Source of the DNA: Lichenostomus cassidix
Taxonomy: Eukaryota; Chordata; Aves; Passeriformes; Meliphagidae
Reading direction: 5' to 3'
DNA length: 64,000 nt
Assembly (NCBI GenBank): GCA_008360975.2
Contig: CM039196.1
Span: 10,830,263 to 10,894,262 of the forward strand
Numbering within the stretch: the stretch's first letter is position 1; each line of letters starts with the position of its first letter. Below are positions 58,346-64,000 of the stretch, in pieces. A model generated the notes under the pieces. That model did not search any database, was not told where the DNA came from, and saw nothing but the letters and a program-made list of their open reading frames with translations. Position numbers and translations under genes: made by a program.

Positions 58346-59199
58346 AAAAATAGTCTCTGAAAGATTTTGGAAGAAATCTGACAGAATTTTTCCTAAGATG
58401 AATGATTTTCTCAGTAGAAACGTTCTGGAAAGGTTTCCTAGGGGATCCTCTGTGCTCCTTTGTGTGCAGGGACTGGCAGCCCCACTTGGATTGGGGGGGA
58501 TATGGGGGAACCCCATTCCCTTCTCCAGGGAAGGGACCTTTTTTCCAGCACCTGTGACAGGGTTAATCTGCTCTGGGGTGGAAGGGGAAGGAGCAGCTCC
58601 TCATCCCCACGGCCTGTTCAGCCAGATTCCCTTCCCAAGACAGCCCCACCATCCCACAGCCTGCATGGGCTGCTTCCCGGCCTGCTCCCACCAAACCAGC
58701 ACTGCCTGCCCACCCCTCCTGCTCAGCCAGCAGCCACTGGGGAGCCCCCAGGTGTGCACAAAGCAGCTCCCCCAACCCTTTAAAATCCAATTTCCAGCAC
58801 AGCCAGGCCCAGGGTGAGAGCAGCAGCCTGCTTTTAGCAGGAGCCATCCGTACCCCACACCTGGCAGCGCAGCAGGGCCCACACACCTTTCCCACTGGGT
58901 TTTCCCAGCCTCCAGCAGCCTGTGGTTGCTCCTGCCGTGCTCACATGCCCGCCCAGCCCACGGATTCCAGCAGGGATCCGTTGGAATCCCACAGCTGCTC
59001 TGTCTCCATTTTCCTGGTGCCCACACTGCCCTCACAGCCACAGGGCCCTGCTGTGGGCACAGCCCTGTTTTCTAAACATCCTGTCCTCCTGCCAGCTTGT
59101 TCCCCAGCCACACCTGGCCCGAATGGACTAATCTTGGTTTTCTGTGGGGGCACAAGGCACCTCTGGCTGCTCTGATGGTGAAAAAGCTCCTTAAATCTA
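58346..59199. other. Unique DNA, no gene recognised
   Basis: GC-richer from 58450 on. Open frames of about 110-166 codons on both strands are unrecognised. Confidence 0.5.
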
Positions 59200-59330
59200 G
59201 GGAAGGTGTCCCTGAAATCTGGTGGCAGTCTAGAAGGTGTCCCTGCCCATAGCAGGGGAGTTGGAACTGAATTATCTTTAAGGTGCTTTCCAGCCCAAAC
59301 CATTCCACAATCCTTTCCATTCCATTCCAA
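59200..59330 (+). mobile_element. CR1 LINE 3' fragment (plus strand)
   Basis: AAGGTGTCCCTGCCCATAGC, AGGGGAGTTGGAACTGAATT, ATCTTTAAGGTGCTTTCCAG and CCCAAACCATTCCACAATCC follow the sense order of the avian CR1 3' end (GGTGTCCCTGCCCATGGCAG, GTTGGAACTAGATGATCTTT, AAGGTCCCTTCCAACCC, AAACCATTCTATGATTC). The usual ATTCTATG tail is replaced by CATTCC-type repeats to about 59345. 5'-truncated. Confidence 0.85.
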
Positions 59331-61005
59331 ACTGTTCCGTTCCCTGTCTCAGCAGGGATCAACTTTTCTTCTCCCTGTGAGCTCTGGGAGGGAAACACTT
59401 AAAACAGGAGAGCTCCTAGAGATACCATGCCCTTCACAAGCTCCTCCAGCCCCTTAGGACAAGCCTCAGGGCTCAAAGCACAGACTAAAGGCCCCAAGAA
59501 CGAGTCTGCCACAGGAACTGCTGAGATCAAGGGCCCAGGCATTGTCTGAGCTCCTTCAGAAGGTGGGAAACCCTCGCTGGAAGAAATGCTAAGCACGATC
59601 TTTGAGGCACGGAGGAGTGAGGAGCTCCTCTCGGCAGCAGGCAGAGCATTTCACGTGCTCTCTTCCCAAGAGATGGGTGGAGGCTGAGAAAGAAAACCCT
59701 CAGTGCTGGAACAGTGAAGCCCTGCCAGCTGTGATGGGGTTGTGATAAGCTAAAAAACATCCATAAGCATCCAACTTCAAAAGCAGGGAAAGGAGGAGGG
59801 GAGCTGTGCAGAGTCAGGCGCCTGGGGCAGCCCATTTTCAGTCAGCCTATTTTTAGAAATCCTGGATACACCTACAGGAGCACTGAGGCTGGAAGGAATT
59901 CTTCATTTTAATTGTCCCCTTCACACCACTGTGCAGGTGGCATTTCTTCAAGAGTCACTCCACCCTCTGTCCCTAAGGAAAGCTGTTTGAAACACATCCC
60001 TTCAAATTAAATTAAAAAAAAAAAAACCAAGTTATTTTGAATTATTAACAAAAGGCATTATCACCAAAAAGCCATTCTGAATGGATATGCAGACAAGGCC
60101 TCTGCTTTCCTCTGTAGGACAGATTCCTGCCCACTTCCCATCCCCTGGGGTACTTTGCATCAGCCTGTGGGAAAAACAGCCAGAATTCCCAATGGGGACC
60201 TCCAGCTACGATCTGCCATGGGAGACACAGCCCAGGTGGGAAAGCTGCTCATGGAAAATAGGCACATGAGACACCTGAGCTGCAACTCCTGCCCCAGCTG
60301 CTTCAGGGGCTCTGCAAGGTGGGTGAGGATCAGATCCAAAAGGACATTTTCCAACCCTTCTTCATATTAAAGACCCACCAGCTGCAAAGGTTACACCCCA
60401 AAAGCACATTCTCTGCTCATCCCATGCAGTATTCCTATTTTCTGTGGGATGAAGGGTATGGGGAGGGCTGTGGTTCAGTTTGGGGGTTAAGGTGCTTGGG
60501 TTTGCCTTGTTTTTGCTTCTGGCTCAGAGGGACAAGACAAAGGAGTGGTAAAAAAACCAGAGCAAATTTACCAACCCAAATATTGACCATTTCCAGCTGT
60601 CTGAATGCAAGGAGAATCTGGCCAAAAGGACACCTGTAGGACACAGACACAGCAGTGGAAACAGAACACTTCCACAGCAGCAGAAAACTGTAGGAGGCCA
60701 CAAGTCCTTTCCTTGACTGAGATGTCCCCTCTCACTCCAAGGAGCCAATATCTCAAAAAAAACCATAATGAACTTGCCCAATAATCCTGTTTCCTCCTCC
60801 CCTGCACCTATCTATTGTTAGCTCAGTGCTGGAGTCCCCAGATATGAGCCCATGCCTTGAACACTATTCCCAATCTTCCTGTTTCAGCTAATCCATAGAT
60901 ATTCCAGTCAAAGCTGCATTTCACTCTCCAAAAACCAATCTAAACTGATGCTGGTTTGCACCTTAATCCACAAAATCAGCAAATGAACCCCCAAAATCCC
61001 AGAGT
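59331..61005. other. Unique DNA, no gene recognised
   Basis: Poly-A at about 60014-60025. Nothing else identified. Confidence 0.5.
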
Positions 61006-61126
61006 CTCCTTAGCAGGAGGTTGCTGTCACAAAGAAGATTGAGAGGGTCAGAAATTGTATGGATAAATTATCTATGAGAGTCTTTAGTAGCATCACAAGT
61101 GGTTCAGAAGAGCTGCCAGCCCCAAA
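61006..61126 (+). repeat. Local repeat family D, copy 2
   Basis: Direct copy of 58226-58345 lacking the terminal A run. Flanks of the two copies do not align. Confidence 0.9.
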
Positions 61127-61750
61127 TGCTTTGGGTTTGTAGCCACCAGCCCAGAGGAGGAATTCTTTGAGGGCTAAACTCTATCATTTCCCTGGGACAA
61201 CTTTTTTTCCAGGTAATTTTAATTTCTGCTGCTGCCATGAGGAGACAATTGACTCAAAACACAGCAGTGCAAGGTGGCACTGCTACACCCCACATCCTCA
61301 GTGTTGCTCCCTGTGTTTCCAGTTTCCACAATCTGTGTTAAAGCCCAAAAATCAACATTTGGGAAAAAAAAAAAAAGTAAGCTACTGTTCTCTGTCCTTC
61401 ATACACTTGGTGAAGGTCGAGATGCAGTAAAAATGGAGGAGCTAAATGAGGAATAAAAACCACTTATTTTTCTTCTCAACTCTGCCATCAAAACCAATCT
61501 AGAACCAGTCCCTCTGTCCCCCACAAAGCAGCAGGACATTTTCTCCCCCTCCAAGGGAAACATTCTCCAGAAAATTCCTGCCCGTTCAAATATCTCAAGG
61601 TAGCAAAGAGAAATCTTCCCTTTAAAGCCTGACAGCATCTCCCCCCCAACTTTTAAACGAGCATTGCGGTTTCAACTCAGCATTTTCTTGTTTGCATGCT
61701 AGACACACACTTGGATGGCATCGTGTTTCCCAGCTGAAGCCAACCACATC
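61127..61750. other. Unique DNA, no gene recognised
   Basis: A-run of 13 at about 61363-61375. Nothing else recognised. Confidence 0.5.
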
Positions 61751-62110
61751 CCTGCACCTGCATAGCCACCAGCAACAGGAGAAGTCTTCGGCAGCAATTC
61801 AGATAGAGATCTATTCAAGCAGCTTTATTGATGTTAATGCAGTTAGCTGGGATTCACACACACACGTAAATCAGAGCACAGGTGGATGATAAATTCCTGC
61901 AACAATGTAGGCACGGCCAAGTTCACCCCTGGTAGAGCAGTGCTGATGTCAGGAGCTGTGCACCGAGAGGCAGCTGGGTTCAGAAGCTGCCTTAATCAGG
62001 CAAATCAGTTTATTGCAAATAAATCTGCAAATTCTCACAGCTGGCTCCGCCTTTGGGACCCCTCTACAAACTGATTCTGCTGCAAGTTTGCTGCTTTAAA
62101 ATATTGCCTC
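61751..62110. promoter_or_regulatory. Candidate regulatory block
   Basis: AT-mixed unique DNA with GCTTTATTGATGTTAATGCA, GGTGGATGATAAATTCC, CTTAATCAGGCAAATCAG and TTATTGCAAATAAATCTGC, around a short CA run (61856-61865). Motif density is the only support. Confidence 0.3.
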
Positions 62111-62394
62111 CAAAGGATATTTTCAGGCTTGGACGTGGCAGTCAGTGAACATGGTCAGCTCACCTTTTACAAAGCCTTCCCCTTCTGACAGGGATCATTC
62201 TGAGGAGGCATTTGAAGCCCCAGCAGGAGCAGTTTGGGGGAGTAAAACCCAAACTGGCCTTCAAAGCACGGCTGCTGGTCTGGCTGGGGAGGGATTTCAG
62301 TTGTGGAGTTCCTGTGCTCATCCCTCAGCACAGTGACTGGGAATCAGGACTCTGTTCCTTGCACTTTAAGGTTTTCCTTCCAACCCACTCCCCC
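62111..62394. other. Unique DNA, nothing recognised
   Basis: No gene or repeat seen. Confidence 0.5.
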
Positions 62395-62498
62395 ACAGTC
62401 CCCAAAGTCCTTAAAAAGGGGTGACTGGCAGTACGGGGTTGATGGTTGGCCTTGATGACCTTCAAGGTGTCTTCCCACCTTGGGGATTCTGGGATTTG
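62395..62498 (+). mobile_element. CR1 LINE 3' fragment (plus strand)
   Basis: Words CCCCAAAGTCCTTAAAAA, GGGTTGATGGTTGGCCTTGA, TGACCTTCAAGGTGTCTTCC and GGGATTCTGGGATT follow the CR1 3' UTR order (GGGTTGATGGTTGGACTCGA, TGATCTTGAAGGTCTTTTCC, GATTCTATGATT). Part of the upstream UTR seems deleted. Short, diverged and inactive. Confidence 0.83.
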
Positions 62499-64000
62499 AA
62501 AAAAACTCAATGTTTCCTCCTGATTTCAGAGCTCTATTAAATTAGCCCCGTTTGCTGTGTGGCCAGAGAAGCAGGAAAGTTTGCTTCCAGTAGGGATCAC
62601 CAGCAGCCCAGGGATGAGCAGGAGCTGACTGGTGCTCCCAGAGAGCAGTTATCCCGGGAATCCAGAGGAAAAGGATGATTTTAGCAGCACAGACAAGGAG
62701 TTATGAAGGTCAGATATACAGAAGAGATGATAAACGGCCAAAATACAGCTTTTCCCCACTGGATTTAGGATACAAATCGGAGTCTTACAGCAAGACTTGG
62801 AAGTCAGACACTCCAGCAGGTCAGTTAGAGGAACATCACTGAACAGATCACACAAATCTGGGTTGCTGTAGGAATCTCAGGCTCCCAACCCTTCCAAACC
62901 CACGGGCAGGTGGCCTCAAGGTGTCCCTGCTTCCCCAGCTGGCCACCAGGGTGTAACCAACACCCAGAGACCACCACAGGTTCCCTGGGCTTCACCTCCC
63001 GTTCCATATTCATCCTTTGCCACCCTGCCATGACTAATCTGGATTTACAACCCGGAAAGCGGCAGGGAAAAGGATCTGATCAAAAGGAGGATCCTCACAG
63101 CCAGAAAACAAGAAAGAGCTGTGTAGCCAGTTGTTCCAGGACACTTAATCCATCAAGCCTTCGCCATTCTACCCTTGGGCTTAGGTTGAGTCAGTTGGGA
63201 TTTGCTTAAAACCATGAGAATTCCCTCCTCCTCTCCAAAAAAAAAAAGAGACCAGTTATAAAGTTTGTCAAGAAGTATGGGGGGGGAAAAAATCCAGGGA
63301 CTCACACTGCACTTTTACATTCTGAGTCAGTGGCTGGTGAGCAGCCAGCTGGCAACTCTCCATCCAAGGTATCTCTAAGCGTCTCAAAGCCAAAGCAAAC
63401 ACTTGGTTTTATCTAAAAAAGTCTTTACATTCAGCTGGGTAAATTTGTTTTTTTGCTGCCAGTTACAGCTCAGGTCCAGAACCCACAGAACTGAGACTCG
63501 ACACTTTTGGGGCTACAGAAACCCCTTGGTGCAGGATCACTCTCCTGGTGCAGGATCACTCTCCTGGCTGGGAGGAAGGAGGGAATTTTGGGTGCAGACA
63601 TTTGTTTCAAAGAGAGGAAATAGATGCAGCACAGCAGAGGCTGTGGCAGCAGCAGGAGCCTTGTCCCTCTCCTTTCATCTAATAAAGACACCAAGAGGAA
63701 ATTCCCAGTTCAGAAGCTGCTCAAGTGCCCCAGTAAATGAGGCTTTATGCTACTTCTGTCCCATAAATCCAAACCTTTATCATTTTGGGTCAATCACCTC
63801 CTCCAGCACTAAAAATCCACATTTTGCCAAGACTATTTTTTTTTTCCATTCCTGGGAGCAGAGAATTTCCCTTGGCTTCTAGATCTAACAGGAGCTGGGC
63901 TCAACCTTTCTCCACTCTTTTCCACCCTTTGGAAGTGATCCAATAACTCCCAGACTCAGAGGTTTTCCATTGGTTTTACTGAGTTCTGGATAAGGCTTAA
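62499..64000. other. Unique DNA, no gene recognised
   Basis: Includes a 19-bp tandem duplicate GGTGCAGGATCACTCTCCT (63528-63546 and 63547-63565), an A-run at about 63237-63247 and a T-run at about 63837-63845. Open frames to about 159 codons are unrecognised. Confidence 0.5.

Overview
This window looks like non-coding vertebrate DNA, most probably from a bird. The recognisable interspersed repeats are all short, decayed fragments of CR1-type LINEs: three 3' ends near 48.5, 59.2 and 62.4 kb, and a reverse-transcriptase remnant near 14.5 kb. I see no mammalian-type SINE. Total repeat load is low, with many poly-A/T tracts and trinucleotide microsatellites. I found no open reading frame that I recognise as a gene, and no bacterial or organellar gene organisation. 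The longest open frames (about 240-300 codons) are artefacts of tandem repeats or GC-rich DNA. The locus and species could not be identified from sequence alone.

Layout. (1) 1-5.4 kb: ordinary unique DNA with a possible regulatory patch near 4.0-4.5 kb and a tandem duplication of about 117 bp at 5.2-5.45 kb. (2) 5.5-13.8 kb: a CpG-bearing stretch. Unique blocks dense in transcription-factor-like words (7.0-7.5, 8.6-8.87, 9.94-10.1, 11.25-11.45, 13.1-13.3 kb) alternate with purine-rich low-complexity DNA. Two splice-site-flanked segments could be exons of an unrecognised, probably non-coding transcript. (3) 14-25 kb: twin CArG boxes, a LINE fragment, two minisatellites, a strong 54-nt hairpin, and AT-rich blocks at 16.3-16.8 and 22.5-23.1 kb that look constrained. 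(4) 25.6-31.2 kb: a second dense CpG-rich and homeodomain-site-rich domain with CpG islands at 26.9-27.3 and 28.98-29.15 kb and promoter-like architecture at 30.6-30.9 kb. (5) 31-64 kb: mostly ordinary DNA with candidate regulatory blocks at 35.4, 37.0-37.4, 47.3, 57.4-57.8 and 61.8-62.1 kb.

The most unusual structure is a set of short non-coding segments present two or three times within a few kilobases: three copies at 33.8, 35.1 and 36.6-36.9 kb (the last inverted), a direct pair at 43.5/45.0 kb, an inverted pair at 53.5/54.3 kb, a direct pair at 58.2/61.0 kb, and tandem pairs at 5.2 and 17.7 kb. They could be old local duplications or members of lineage-specific dispersed repeats inserted close together.

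Overall the window resembles the regulatory landscape around a developmental transcription-factor gene, or a long intron or gene desert. That reading rests on composition and motif density only. Alignment to other birds and RNA/chromatin data would be decisive.
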